Assembly: GCA_003290165.1 (NCBI GenBank)
Contig: QNQO01000226.1
Location: forward strand, 434,001 to 498,000
Reading direction: 5' to 3'
Length of the DNA stretch: 64,000 bases
Origin: Berberis thunbergii
Taxonomy: Eukaryota > Streptophyta > Magnoliopsida > Ranunculales > Berberidaceae
Every line of letters starts with the position of its first letter. Position 1 is the first letter of the stretch. The notes under the pieces were generated by a model. The model saw only the letters and a list, made by a program, of their open reading frames with translations. It made no database searches and had not been told where the DNA came from. A program made the position numbers and the translations under genes. Below are positions 42,552-54,469 of this stretch, one piece after another.

Positions 42552-45500
42552 TCAAATCAAGTAGACAGGGGCAACCAGAGAGATCTCTTCTGGCACCTCT
42601 ACTCGCTCCACATAATGCTTCAACCGTTGCCCATTGACTTTAAATACTCTCCCATCTGTTGGATCTTCAATTTCTATGGATCCATAGGGAAAAACTTGTT
42701 TTACCATGAATGGGCCCGTCCATCTCGATTTTAGCTTGCCAGGATGAAGATGAAGGCGTGAGTCATAGAGATAGACTCGTTGGTTGGGCTCGAAATGTTT
42801 CCTAAGAATTTGCTTATCATGAGCTGTTTTCATCTTCGCCTTGTATATTCGGGAATTGTCATAGGCATCATTCCGCAACTCCTCAATTTCAGCCAACTGA
42901 AGTTTCCACTGAATACCTGCATCATTGAGATCAAAGTTAGTGCTTTTTACAGCCCAATAAGCGCGATGTTCTAACTCAACAGGTAAATGACATGCTTTTC
43001 CATATATAAGTCGATATGGAGACATCCCGAGAATTGTCTTATAAGCGGTACGGTAGGCCCAAAGTGCATCAGGAAGGCGCAAAGACCAATCCTTCCTATC
43101 AGGATTCACCATCTTCTCCAAGATTTGTTTTACTTCTCGATTGGCCAACTCAGCTTGGCCATTTGTCTGCGGATGATAGGCATTGGCAACCTTGTGATGA
43201 ACTCCATACCTGCGCATCAAAGCTTCAAAAGAGCGATTACAGAAATGAGTCCCCTGATCACTAATAATGGCTCGTAGTGTACCAAAACGGGATAGAATGT
43301 GTTATTTGATAAACTTGACAACAGTATTGTTGTCATTGTGTCGGCACGCCACAGCCTCAACCCATTTGGACACATAGTCCACTGCAAGCAAAATATACAA
43401 ATATCCAAAGGAAGGTGGAAAAGGTCCCATAAAATCAATCCCCCAACAATCAAATATTTCAATGACTAGGATGGGGTTAAGGGGCATCATGTGTCTCCGG
43501 GACAATGCACCCAACTTCTGGCATCTATCACAAGAACGACAATAATTGTTAGTGTCCTTAAACAAAGTAGGCTAATATAATCCAGACTGTAAAAATTTTG
43601 TAGCGGTCTTTTTCATAGAAAAATGGCCTCCACAAGCTGCACTATGACAAAAATGTAAAACACTGTCAATCTCACCTTCAGGGATACAACGCCTCATGAT
43701 TTGGTTGGGGCAATACTTATATAAATAAGGATCATCCCAATAAAAATTTCTTACCTCGACAAAAAATTTGCGCTTATCTTGAGCACTCCATGATGATGGA
43801 ACTTCGCCGGAAACCAAGTAATTAACAATGTGTGCATACCATGGTACCTGAGTGACGGCGAATAGGTGTTCATCAGGGAAGTCATCACGGATGGGTGGGC
43901 CATTGGCAGAGTCACTGAACTCCAAACGAGACAAGTGATCCGCCACAACATTCTCGACCCCCTTCTTATCCTTTATAGTTAGATCAAATTCCTACAAAAG
44001 TAAAATCCACCTAATCAATATTGCCTTAGCATCCTTTTTAGAAAGAAGGAACTTAAGAGCTGCATGGTCAGTAAAAACAGTGATAGGTGTACCAATCAAA
44101 TAAGCACGAAATTTATCTAAAGCAAAAACTACAGCTAGCAACTCTTTTTCAGTAGTCGAATAATTCTTTTGAGCATCATTAAGTGTTCGACTAGCATAGT
44201 AAACAACAAATGGCTTCCCTTCCCTTCGTTGTCCCAAGACTGCCCCCACAGCATAATTGCTTGCATCACACATTATCTCAAATGGTAAAGTCCAATCTGG
44301 TGGCTGCATGATGGGGGCAGAGGTGAGCCTATCAATGAGTGTTCGGAAGGCGTCCTCACACTCTTGTGTCTATTGGAACACGACATCTTTGACCAGGAGG
44401 TTGCTTAATGGTCTAGAGATGGCAGAAAAATTCTGTATGAACCTCCTATAAAAACCCGCGTGCCCTAGAAAGGATCTCACATCCTTGACACTTTTAGGTG
44501 TAGGTAGTTTAGAAATCAATTCAATTTTAGCTTTATCTACCTCGATCCCTTTATTAGAAACTATGTGTCCCAGAACTATTCCATAGGAAACCATGAAATG
44601 ACATTTTTCCCAATTAAGCACCAGACCCTTCTCTTCAGATCTACTTAAAACAGCCTTCAAGTGAAGTAAACAAGAATCAAAGGAATTACCAAAAACAGTC
44701 AAATCATCCATGAAAACTTCCATACATTTTTCAACCATGTCACTAAAAATACTCATCATGCATCGCTGAAAAGTAGCCGGTGCATTACACAAACCAAATG
44801 GCATACGCCGAAAAGCATAAGTACCAAAAGGACATGTGAAAGTAGTCTTATCCTGATCCTCTAATGCAATCTCAATCTGATAATATCCTGAATACCCATC
44901 TAGAAAGCAATAAAAAGAATGACCAGCTACTCGCTCTAAGATTTGGTCTATGAATGGAAGTGGAAAGTGATCCTTGCGGGTGGCAGAATTAAGTTTCCTA
45001 TAATCAATGCACATGCGCCACCCTATAACTACCTTAGTAGGAACAATCACCCCCTCATCATTAATCACCACAGTTATGCCCGATTTCTTGGGAACTACTT
45101 GAGTTGGACTAACCCACTTGCTATCAGAGATGGGATAAATGATGCCTGCATCTAACAATTTTAAAACTTCCTTTTTCACCACCTCTTTCATAGTAGGGTT
45201 GAGTCGTCTTTGAGGATCTCTACGGGGTTTAGCTCCTTCTTCTAAATGGATCCTATGGGAACATATTAAGGGGCTAATACCTTTAATGTCAGCTATAGTC
45301 CAACCTAGTGCAGATTTGTGCTCACGTAACATATTAATCAATTCTTCTTCTTGTGAGCTATCAAGCACGGAAGAAATAATAACAGGAAAGGTATCACCTG
45401 GTCCAAGGAATGCATGTTTAAGTCCCTCGGGCAGTGGAGCTAGGTCAACTTTCCGAGTTTCCACTGTGGATGGTTGTGGTTTCTGTCGTTCCTTTGGCAA

Positions 45501-47522
45501 CTCCTCAAAGCATGGTTGCCATTGTCGCCCTCCGTTATCCTTTAACCCTGAAACAACAGCAATATCAAAAGCATTATCAGGATAAAGTGAATTCTCAAAA
45601 TCAGAAATAGAAAGGAGGTGCTCTAAGGTTTCAGAATCTGCGCTCATGAGCGCGTCCTCTGATATCAGCGTGTCTATCATGTAGGTATGATGACACTCAT
45701 CATCATCACGTGGTTGCTTGCTAATGTTGAATATGTTGACCTCCAGAGTCATGTTCCCAAAAGACAACTTCATTAGACCGTTCCTGCAATTGATAAGAGC
45801 GTTAGCTGTGGCAAGAAAAGGTCTACCTAAAATAATCGGAACTGTAGACTCCATATTAACCACAGAATGAGTATCTAAAATAAGAAAGTCGACGGGATAG
45901 TAAAACTTATCAATCTGAAGCAAGACATCCTCGACTATTCCTCTTGGCCTCTTAACTGATCTATCGGCCAATTGCAGAACCACGGATGTGGGTTTAATCT
46001 CTCCTAGACCCAGTTGCAAGTAAATAAAATATGGAATCAGATTTACACTTGCCCCTAAATCCAACAAGGCTTGGCCGAACTCATGAGTCCCAATCTGGCA
46101 GGTGACTATAGGACACCCTGGATTTTTGTACTTGGGTGGTGTCCTCTGCTCAATCACCGCACTTACCTGTTCTGTCAAGAATGCAATCTTCTTGACATGA
46201 CGTTTCCTTTTGATAGTGCATAAGTCCTTGATGATCCTCGCATAAGTTGGTACCTGTTTGATCACATGCAGCAAAGGTAAGTTAATTTTAACCTGTTTCA
46301 AATGTTCTAGAATCTCACCATGCATTTCTGATTTCGTTCCAGTAGGTCGTAGTGCTTGAGGAAAAGGAACTGAAACTGGAATGTTCTTGTTGGGCTCATC
46401 CTCAGAGATGCTCTCCTTTGCACTTAGGGAGGTGCCTATAGTCGTGGACGAGCTTGACCCATCTAAGTTCTTACCACTCCGAGTAGTGATGGCATTAACC
46501 TCTTTGACATTCTGAGAGTCTGAAGAAGAGGTTTGTGCCATAAGTTGCCCCTTCAGATTTGCTTGAGGCTGTGACGGAAATTGGCCCCGAGCTTGTACTG
46601 TTAATGAACTTGTCAGCTTTGTTATTTGGCTTTTTATCTCCTTGTTCTCCTCTGCCAACTGTGTCAATGCAACCTCAAATTTTTGATTAGTTTTACCTTG
46701 TGCCTCTATAAATGCATGCAATGTGTCTGATAAGGAACTTCTGTTAGATTGTGCATTGTATGGAGGTGCAAGGTATGATCTAGGTGGTTGTGCCTGTGAG
46801 TGTGTAGGTTGGTCGGTCTCGGACCTCCAACTAAAGTTTGGGTGATCTCTCCAGCCAGAATTGTAAGTGTTAGAGAATGGTGAATAAGGCTTCTTGTACA
46901 TCCCTAAGGCGTTACATTGTTCCTCATAAACCCCTCTCATCTCAGTCAAGGTCGGGCAATCCTGTGGTAAGTGTTCAACTCCCCTGCATATAAAACAGGC
47001 GTCCTGTAGCTCAACTCTGGCAACAGTATGTGTGGGCTTACCATCCTTGGTCTTAAGTGCTTCTAACTCCCTAGTTACTCTATCAAGTTGGGCTCTAAGG
47101 CTATCCTCTTCCCTAAGTTGGTAAACTCCCGCTGGGCGTGTTCTATCTGTGCTCTCAGTAGCATTTGGACCAGTCCAAGTGTGGGCCTTTTCAGCTAAGT
47201 CATTCAGGTACTCAATGGCCTCGTCAGGGTCTTTTTGCAAAAACTCTCCATTACACATCATCTCAATGAACTGACGTTCTCTACTGGTGAGCCCCTCATA
47301 AAAATAACTGACTAAGCGCCAACTCTCATACCCATGGTGTGGGCATGTATTCAAGAGATCCTTAAACCTTTCCCATACTTGATATAATGTCTCGCTATTT
47401 TTTTGGGTGAAGGTAGAAATCTGTCTCTTTAGACCGTTGGTTTTGTGGTGAGGAAAGTATTTATTAAAAAATGTTTGGGTCATCTCCTCCCACGAACCTA
47501 AGTGGTCTCTATTCCAACTCAC
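42552..47522 (-). pseudogene. Athila gag-pol polyprotein (single frame with four stops)
   Basis: One frame from 47522 to 42552 without a frameshift. Gag: WEEMTQTFFNKYFP, RQISTFTQKNSETLYQVWER and a zinc-finger-like CFICRGVEHLPQDC. Protease: ALLDLGASVNLIP. RT: DYRKLN, FRRMPFGLCNAPATFQRCM and FMDD. RNase H: EIMCDASNYAVGAVLGQ, YSTTEKELLAVVFALDKF and TDHAALKFLL. Integrase: zinc-binding H/C residues around HFCHSAACGGHF and CRSCDRCQKLG, then GIDFMGPF, SDQGTHF and [10 protein letters not shown]. Stops at 44370, 43992, 43572 and 43302 (lowest coordinate of each codon) disable it. The gag N-terminus (about 150 residues in relatives) is missing: the frame runs into an A/T tract at 47523. Confidence 0.93.
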
Positions 47523-47865
47523 ACCTCCAATGTTTTTTTTTTTTTTTTTTATTAATTTTTAATTTTTAAATTTTTTTTTGAAATAAAATAAAATAAAAAT
47601 TAAGATAAAGATTAAAAAAATTATTTAATAATTATTTTAAAAAAATTAAAGATAAAGATAAAGATAAAGAGTAACTAGGGAGCTATTTTTTTTATTTAAT
47701 AAATTTTTTTAAATTTAATAATTTTTTTCTTTAGAAATAAAATAAAAATAAAGATAAAGATGGAAATTAAACTGGACCTAAAACCTAAAAAAATAGAATA
47801 AAATAAAATGAAAAATGAGCAAGAAAGATAATACCCGAAACCTTCCTTGTAGAATGACGCTTGTT
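47523..47865 (-). other. A/T-rich remnant of the Athila leader
   Basis: Only about 365 bp separate gag from the 5' LTR. Most is poly-A/T and GATAAAGATAAA-type low complexity. In complete relatives this interval holds the leader and gag start, so a deletion with slippage-like expansion is inferred. Confidence 0.65.
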
Positions 47866-47882
47866 CCCCGGCAACGGCGCCA
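47866..47882 (-). promoter_or_regulatory. Athila primer binding site
   Basis: Minus strand TGGCGCCGTTGCCGGGG, five bases after the 5' LTR. Confidence 0.9.
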
Positions 47883-47887
47883 AAATT

Positions 47888-49745
47888 TGATTACGCCCAA
47901 ACAATACACGCGGTCAATTGCAGTAAAGAATGGGGTGTCGATCCCACGAGGAAAAATGATCTACAAAATAAGGTTAAGGAAAACAATCTATGCGAAACTA
48001 AAGTTAATAAATTCTAACAAATTTAAAATACGAAATTGAATTTAATTTAATGAAAATTAAGTTCGGAAAAATCACAAGGTTCTAAGAATCCCTCCTAGAC
48101 TTCACACGCCAATTAGTATTGATTCGCTATGATGACTCAACTACGTGTTTCACATCCCAAACGACGTAATCGGAAAAATAATCTTTTAATCATTAATAAA
48201 CCCTAATGTAAATGAAGTTTAGATTTCACTTCTTCTAAGAAACCACAAAGGTTTGTCATATGTGATATCCTAAACTTACGATATATCCAGAGACAATACC
48301 GTAATAAATGACGGTTACATATAACTAACCTACCGGAATCAATTAATTCTTAAACATTCCACACATAAGAAAAGCGTGACTAAGCTTATATGGAGAAGAA
48401 AAGATAATCACCGGAATAAAAATAATCTACAAAGAAATCTATGAAATCCTTCTCACTGAAATAACATAAATTTCTATATTAAATAAAAGTGATAATCATT
48501 AAACATCATTATTCATCGTGAAAACTCAAAGCGGATCAAATACTAATTTAGTGCGTTACATCTAGGAGTTCACCTCTTCACCTTGCGTGGGGTTTAGAGA
48601 CTCATGGTGGTGGTGGTCACAGCATCACTGGAGGAGGAACCCATCACTTCCTGTACGCGCACGAATCCCGAGAAAAAGAGCTAAATAGGCTCTGTGGTGG
48701 CTCTTACAGGTTCTCGGGTGTAAATAGCCTTAACTGTTTTTTCAAAACTGAAAAATAGTTTCTTTCTCCCGCGCGAATTCGCCGCAGAGCAGCTCCTTCG
48801 TCTTCTCCAGCGCGACGCGTCTGCTCCGCCGCTTCTGCTTCGCTCCTCGCGAGTGTCTTCTCCTCTCGACCGAGTCCTGTACCTGCAAGAACAGAGAGAG
48901 AGAGAGTGAACAGTGGGATAACAACCAAAAACCCGAAGGGGGACGAGGAACAGGGGGCGAACTCCCTGTTTCGCGGTGGTGTTGATTCTGTCACTTTGGT
49001 GGTGGTGGTTTGTGTGGTCTGTTTCGGCGGTGGTCGAGAGAGAGAGAGGATTGGAGGAAGGAGAAACCGTGGAGAAGAGAGAAAGCGGCAAGAGGGCGAG
49101 GAACAGGGAGCGAAACAGGGAGGTGCCCTGTTTCGCGGCAGTGTTGTGCGCGCGCGGTGGCGATGGTATTCGAGTGATGGTGGCGATGAGAGCGATGGAG
49201 GAAGATGGTGGTGGCGGCTGTGTTCTGAACAGAGAGAACGGTGGCCTGTTTCGGTGGCGAGGTGGTGGTTTGTAGCGTGAAACAGGGTGGTTAGTGATGG
49301 TGGCTGGTTAGTGGCGAGAGACACAGGGCTCTGCCTTGGTGGAGGTGGTGATGGTGGCTGTGAGAGAGAGGCGGAAAAACGTGGAAGAGAAGAGGAGTTG
49401 TCTGCAAGAGAAGGCAATAGAGAAACCTAAATAGGGTTTCCCTATTTCCTTGTTAGGCTGGGTTTAGGATTCTAGCTTTCTGGGTTTGGGCTTGGGTTAG
49501 GTTAAAGTAGGTGGACCATGCTTATTCGGGTTAGGCTTAGATGTGTGAACCACTCTTTTGTACCACCGCTAGAATCGACAAATTAATCATTTTCTCAAAT
49601 TTGTCGCTTTAATGCGACTTTATCGTTCACGAGCGCAGATTCCTACAAAAACATAAAATTGAAATAATTAGAATAAAATATATTAATTGAAGCACTAACA
49701 TATATAAATTAAGGGTCATAATTTGTAATAATTATGTGTATATCA
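47888..49745 (-). repeat. Athila 5' LTR, 1,858 bp
   Basis: Pairs with 38437-40305. Differs by scattered transitions, a changed stretch near 48990, and lack of 12 bp present in the other LTR near 39845. The 237-codon minus-strand frame at 48704-49417 is Pro/Ser/His-rich and interrupted in the other LTR, so it is not called a gene. Confidence 0.93.
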
Positions 49746-49750
49746 CATAT

Positions 49751-51401
49751 CTAGTTAAATCTGGTTAAAAGTGCAATATGCTGAAAGCATATCTCCACAT
49801 CTATCTGGTTAAAAGTGCAAATATTTTAAGTTAAGTTGATAGCAATATATATGCTTGTCTGGACTCTTGAAGTCTAAAAGTTGGAATACTTGCCTTTGTT
49901 AGTCTAGTTGATGAATTTTGAGTATCTTCACTTTTGTTTGTGAAGATAATTTTTTTACAAGAATAATTTTTTTGTTTGTGAAGATAATTTTTTTTATATA
50001 TTCTTCAGTAATTTTTTCCTGTCAATACTATCCAAAGTTCTTTTGTTTGTGCAGTTGTTTCACACTTGCAAGATTTTGAATTCACTTTTGTTTTACAATA
50101 TATGGCAATGGAAGAAAAACCCAACTCATGGTTCCTCCTCTGCCTACTCTTCCTCAAGACAAAAACTACAACATCTTGTATCTGACTTTGTATAAAGTTT
50201 CTGATTTGATCTTAGAGTGTTTGTAAGACACAATATCACTCCACAAGCCACGCTCCTTATTTCACCAAGTCCCAATTAAATTATGTTTTAAATCGACAAC
50301 CCTGCAATTTTTTATGACACTGTTTTATGTTTACAAAGAAGAGTTAAGAGTTTCAGTTTGCTACTAACCAAGGGAAATTATAATGAGTATGAAGCCACTG
50401 CTAAGATCCCAATCAAGGATAACGTTACTAAGCAGTGGATCTGTTCAAGTTCTTTCTTCTTGTAAGGAAACACTGCAGCACAGAGCGCGTCCCAAGCAGG
50501 GTGCGCTGCAGTTTCAGCGTGACATTTCAAATTACTTCAGCTCGCATCAGCAAGCGCACTCTGGTTCCATCTTATTTGAATTCAGATTAGTTGTTTACAG
50601 AATTTATTGTGTCATGTGGCATATGTTTGTTTTCCCCACCATTTGAATCTTGATTTTTGAGTGCTTTATTTGGTTTTTGGATGAATGGGTAATGGGATTT
50701 TGGTGAAAAGTTTAGATTTTTGATATCTGGGTTTCAATGAATCATGCTGACATGGGAGTTGTGATTGTTTTTGCAGTAATCTGAGAAGAACAATATGGTG
50801 GAAGAGAAGGCTATGATTGCTGGTGAACATGTGGTAAGATATAATGGTTTAAATGATTCCGTGAGTTTAATGTTAGGAAACCACGTTTCCTTCATGGCAT
50901 CATTTGTTAGCAAGTTGTTTAAACTAGGATTTTGTTTATTACAGCAATATAGTTGTTAGGATATAGTACTATTAGGAGTGTTTGCAGTTCACTCCTTGTT
51001 TTTCGTGAATCGTTGCATGGACAATGAGCGACAACAAAACCATTGAAGGTTAAGGTTTAGATGTTTAATAACAATTTTTCGAGAAGCATTCCTTTTTGTT
51101 TAAGCAATTTACCTAACAAAAATGGATTTAAGGCTTTGGCTGCCAACTTGTTGGAGAAGTTGTAGTATGAGCAGGTGATTAGCATTTGACTTTGATTTGG
51201 AATTCAACAACTTTATGACAGACAATTATTTTTCCTGCAGGTTATATGTTCTGCCCAATTATTCTTTTTTGTCTTTGTGGATGGAATGTTTGAACATTTT
51301 ATTCACTATACTAAATACTCTGTTCACCTGGTTTTGGTTACTTTTGTAATGTGCCTTCATGAAGATCAGACTTTAATTTTTGATCAAAATGTCTTTTACA
51401 G
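49751..51401. other. CACTA-A internal DNA right of Athila
   Basis: AT-rich. Contains the second 43-bp repeat (50479-50521) within a coding-like frame starting near 50383, and a short exon-like piece at 50795-50833 (MVEEKAMIAGEHV followed by a GTAAGA donor). Neither is assigned. Confidence 0.45.
50479..50521 (+). repeat. 43-bp direct repeat, right copy
   Basis: See the left copy at 38092-38134. Two mismatches. Confidence 0.75.
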
Positions 51402-51469
51402 GTGAATGGACTGCATGCTCTGTTGGAGCAAATTTTACACCCCATGTTATTACTGTTGCTGCCGGCGAG
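51402..51469 (+). pseudogene. Captured AHL (AT-hook nuclear-localized) PPC-domain exon
   Basis: A 68-bp exon bounded by TTTTACAG and GTATCC. It reads EWTACSVGANFTPHVITVAA then GE, the conserved start of the PPC/DUF296 domain of plant AHL proteins, with the ACSVGANFTPH block typical of the family. AHL proteins bind AT-rich DNA in the nucleus and trimerise through this domain. The next expected exon was not found downstream and no AT-hook is present, so this is an isolated fragment in CACTA-A. Confidence 0.7.
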
Positions 51470-52357
51470 GTATCCCTTTAGAAAACCCTATTGTGGTGCA
51501 CTAACCTTATTTTGTTTTGAAGGGATAAGCTTATTTTATTTATATGGATGAGTTGAGTTTGGTCAGTTTCTTGATATTATCATACCGGGGGACCGAAAGT
51601 GTTCGCTTTTTACCTATTCCTTCATTTCGAAACCATTGTTATTCTTTAGTGGAGGTCTATGGTAAAGAAGATATCTGACAAGACCAGTTGTATTGTTCAT
51701 TTGTTCTAAGCATCTTAATAAACTAAACAAGCAAAAATTTGATGATAGGTACCGATGGGCAAACTAAAATCTCTCTACTCACCCCTTTGAGTTCTAGTCG
51801 ATCATCATTGAATTCCAATAGGTTCCCCTCAAATACATTTAAGTTAGCCGTGGCTAGGAGCAAGCAACATCGTTCGGTAGTACCCTGAAAGCAACCAACC
51901 ATGTTTGAGAGATCCTGCTCTTTGAGTCGTATCATTGTTAGACTGAAGTCGTGGGTTCTTGATATGCCAGTTAGAAGTCGACTTCCTAGTGTCTTTTCTT
52001 ACATTGATATATAATTCTGAGTTTGATACTACTATTATTTTATTTGTCTAAAAAATTCATAAAGCTTGCATCTTCAAAGATGTGAACTTCATACCGAACT
52101 TATATCCATCTCAACTTGCTTACCTTAATGGAACAACTTTCATACTTAGAAATTTCTAAACTTCAAGATCACACTATTTATTTTTTCATTCATTCATGTT
52201 TTTTCAATGATACACACACAATATTGTTTATACTTGAAATCAGCCAATATAAAGCTTATGAATGAATATTATTTTACAGTCGACATTGCGCAAACCGTAT
52301 TATATGTCTACGACATTGTGTGTGGAAAGATGAAAAACATGAGATTAGTTGTGGCAG
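51470..52357. other. CACTA-A internal DNA between captured exons
   Basis: A minus-strand open frame (51935-51723, starting MIRLKEQDLSNMVGCF) looks mildly coding but is unrecognised. The rest is AT-rich without motif. Confidence 0.4.
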
Positions 52358-52871
52358 TGGGATAAAAATGTTGAGAGAGTATTGCTGCCTTCTGGAAAAC
52401 AATTGGTAATGCTTTTTAAGTTTGCCAATTTTTTTTTCCTGGAATGTAAAATACTAATGTTTGAATTTATATAGATGCCTGATTATGCAATGTCATTTGT
52501 GAAGGGAAAATCAAAGAAGTAAGTGCTTTCGAGTGACCTATATGATTTTATATATTATACTTAAAGTTTGCTAACTTTTAGTTTTGTTGAACTCTTATAT
52601 ATTTTTAAGGCCATTTGGTCGCCTGTGGTGGGATGAGGCTGTTGGAACTGTAGTTACTAGACCTCAACCCCATAACCAGGTTAGACCTTATATGCTAGAC
52701 TTATTTTTAATATATCTACTCTGAAGATTGCATGCAATCTCATTCTAATATCAAATTTGTTTGTCAGACTCTTCTGCATCCTGAGCAAGACAGAGTTCTC
52801 ACTCCCCGTGAAAATGCCAGGCTACAAGTCTTTCCTGATTACTACAAGCTTTCTGGTCCTGTTGTTGAGAG
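52358..52871 (+). pseudogene. Captured chromomethylase (CMT) fragment, four consecutive exons
   Basis: Exons, with introns kept: 52358-52405 (WDKNVERVLLPSGKQL), 52475-52518 (MPDYAMSFVKGKSK), 52610-52679 ([20 protein letters not shown] then HNQ) and 52768-52871 ([20 protein letters not shown] then [14 protein letters not shown]). Joined phases agree and all boundaries are GT/AG. These are the C-terminal motifs of plant chromomethylases: the LWWDE...TVVTR block (motif IX) and the HPEQ-R-L--RENARLQ-FPDYYKL block. CMTs are nuclear cytosine methyltransferases that bind H3K9me2 by a chromodomain and methylate CHG (CMT3) or CHH (CMT2) in transposons. The chromodomain, BAH domain, catalytic PCQ motif and final motif X are absent, so no enzyme is made. 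CMT2 versus CMT3 origin cannot be decided here. Confidence 0.88.
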
Positions 52872-53904
52872 GTAACTGACTTCCTCAACATGTCAAAACA
52901 TCAAAATTTCTATAAATCTCTTATATTCATAGTTTCTTGTTTGATTGGAATTCATTAGTGATTTTATTCAATGGTTTTATAACTATTAAGCACTCATACC
53001 ATGATCTTGCACACCCAAAACAAGGCATGAACTTGACTAGCTAACTGCTTTATATGCTGGTCTTCAGACTCTTCAGGCCTATCATCATACCTAGCCATTT
53101 CTACATGCCTACTAAGGATCCAGATCTGCTTCCATCTTGTTTGTACAGTCCTATTTCTGTTTTGTTCATAGTTAGAATCATAATATAAGTAATATGATTA
53201 TCATCATAGGGAAGCTGCAACACTATAAATTTATTGTGCGGGCAGTGATGGTATTCAACTGCAAACACCCAATGGTTTTCATAATGGCTGCTGAGATTTG
53301 AAAACCTTCATTTTTTTTCCATCTGAACTGTTTGAATCTGTAAGAAATAGTAGGAAATTAGACTATCCAAAGAGTTTAAAGGCACCAAACTTCATCTGAT
53401 AAGAATTGGTAAGCAAAGTCACATTTGAAAACCAAATGGTCTTCTGTTTCAGCAGTAGAAAGAGATAAAGGGCAGGCATGCACCCTCCACTCTTAAATGA
53501 TTATCAATTGGATTACTAGTGGTTGGTAAAATACCAATCAAAGATTTCCATAAAATATTTTGATTCCTTTTAAAACATGAGGTATGTTACTGATTAATCT
53601 CATAGTTCCATCCATATAGTTTTGAATCTTCTTCTCTAAATGAAAATAAGACGAAAAAAATTCTTAAAAAATTTCACATGTGTCAGTCTTTTTTGGTACA
53701 TCAATGATATAGCTTGGGTGTCTCAGACAATTAATTTATCACAATAGATATACAAATCTCCAAGCATGTCTTTATGGCTAAGATTCATGCATATACTAGT
53801 ACACCAGAAATTATAGGTCATGTTTGTCTGTCATTGGTTTATTAGCAATCTTTATAGGTCATGTTTGTCTGTCATTGAGTACTGACTAATTTTTATACTG
53901 CAGG
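52872..53904. other. CACTA-A internal DNA
   Basis: No coding sequence recognised. A 33-bp direct duplication (TATAGGTCATGTTTGTCTGTCATTG type) occurs at about 53814 and 53856. Confidence 0.5.
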
Positions 53905-54103
53905 GCTCTGAAGGTTTGAGCCAATACGGGCAGCAGTATGTTGGACAGGAGAATGCGCATACATTGCTTGTTTCTGGGGTGCAAAGTGTGTCGTTGTATC
54001 AACCATCACCGGTGCCATATACAAGCAACTACCAGGTGCTGCATTCTCATCATTTTCAGTATATTGAACAAGCAACTACCGAAAGAAATGGGGCATGTTC
54101 CTA
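53905..54103 (+). pseudogene. Unrecognised terminal exon captured by CACTA-A
   Basis: After a TACTGCAG acceptor, an open 66-codon frame reads GSEGLSQYGQQYVGQENAHT and continues to a TAA at about 54102. The Gln/Tyr/Ser-rich start and clean acceptor suggest the last exon of a gene, perhaps of an RNA-binding or transcription-related protein, but no family signature is visible. Confidence 0.4.
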
Positions 54104-54400
54104 AGGGCATCAATGTATTTTCTTACATTATAACTAGGTGGATTTGTATTGTTGGAAAAAACATAGAGAAATTCTTTTGTTTTAGATGCGAGCGAAACAT
54201 GATATAACAAGGTTCCATTTGTTTAGGTTAATCATGTTATTGTACGTACATTAGTGCTATTTGTTTACATGTTTTTGTTTGGCGTGATCAAAACTTGACA
54301 AGTTCCTTTTTACGGTTGATTTTGTATTTATCTAGCATATAGTTTGGTGGAATCTTATTCGTGCCGGAGGCATGACACAAACCATAGTAAGGACTGATTT
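54104..54400. other. CACTA-A internal DNA, no feature seen
   Basis: AT-rich with no ORF or repeat. It could be the 3'UTR of the captured terminal exon. Confidence 0.5.
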
Positions 54401-54469
54401 TGCAGGTGCCACGGCTATGATTTTTCTGCAGCAGCAAAAAAATATATAAATTTTTTTTCGATTATATTA

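Larger units (their letters stand above)
38437..49745 (-). mobile_element. Athila-like Ty3/gypsy LTR retrotransposon
   Basis: LTRs at 38437-40305 (3') and 47888-49745 (5'), each TGAT...ATCA, with exact TSD CATAT at 38432-38436 and 49746-49750. The PBS TGGCGCCGTTGCCGGGG is that of Athila-type elements. Gag, protease, RT, RNase H and integrase occur in that order on the minus strand. Counting by eye, about 33 differences over about 1.86 kb plus a 12-bp indel give about 98% LTR identity. No env-like ORF. The gag start and most of the leader are missing. Confidence 0.93.

Noticed and set aside
52358..52871. A functional chromomethylase gene
   Set aside because: Only four late exons exist. The chromodomain, BAH domain, catalytic cysteine motif and C-terminal motif X are not found nearby.
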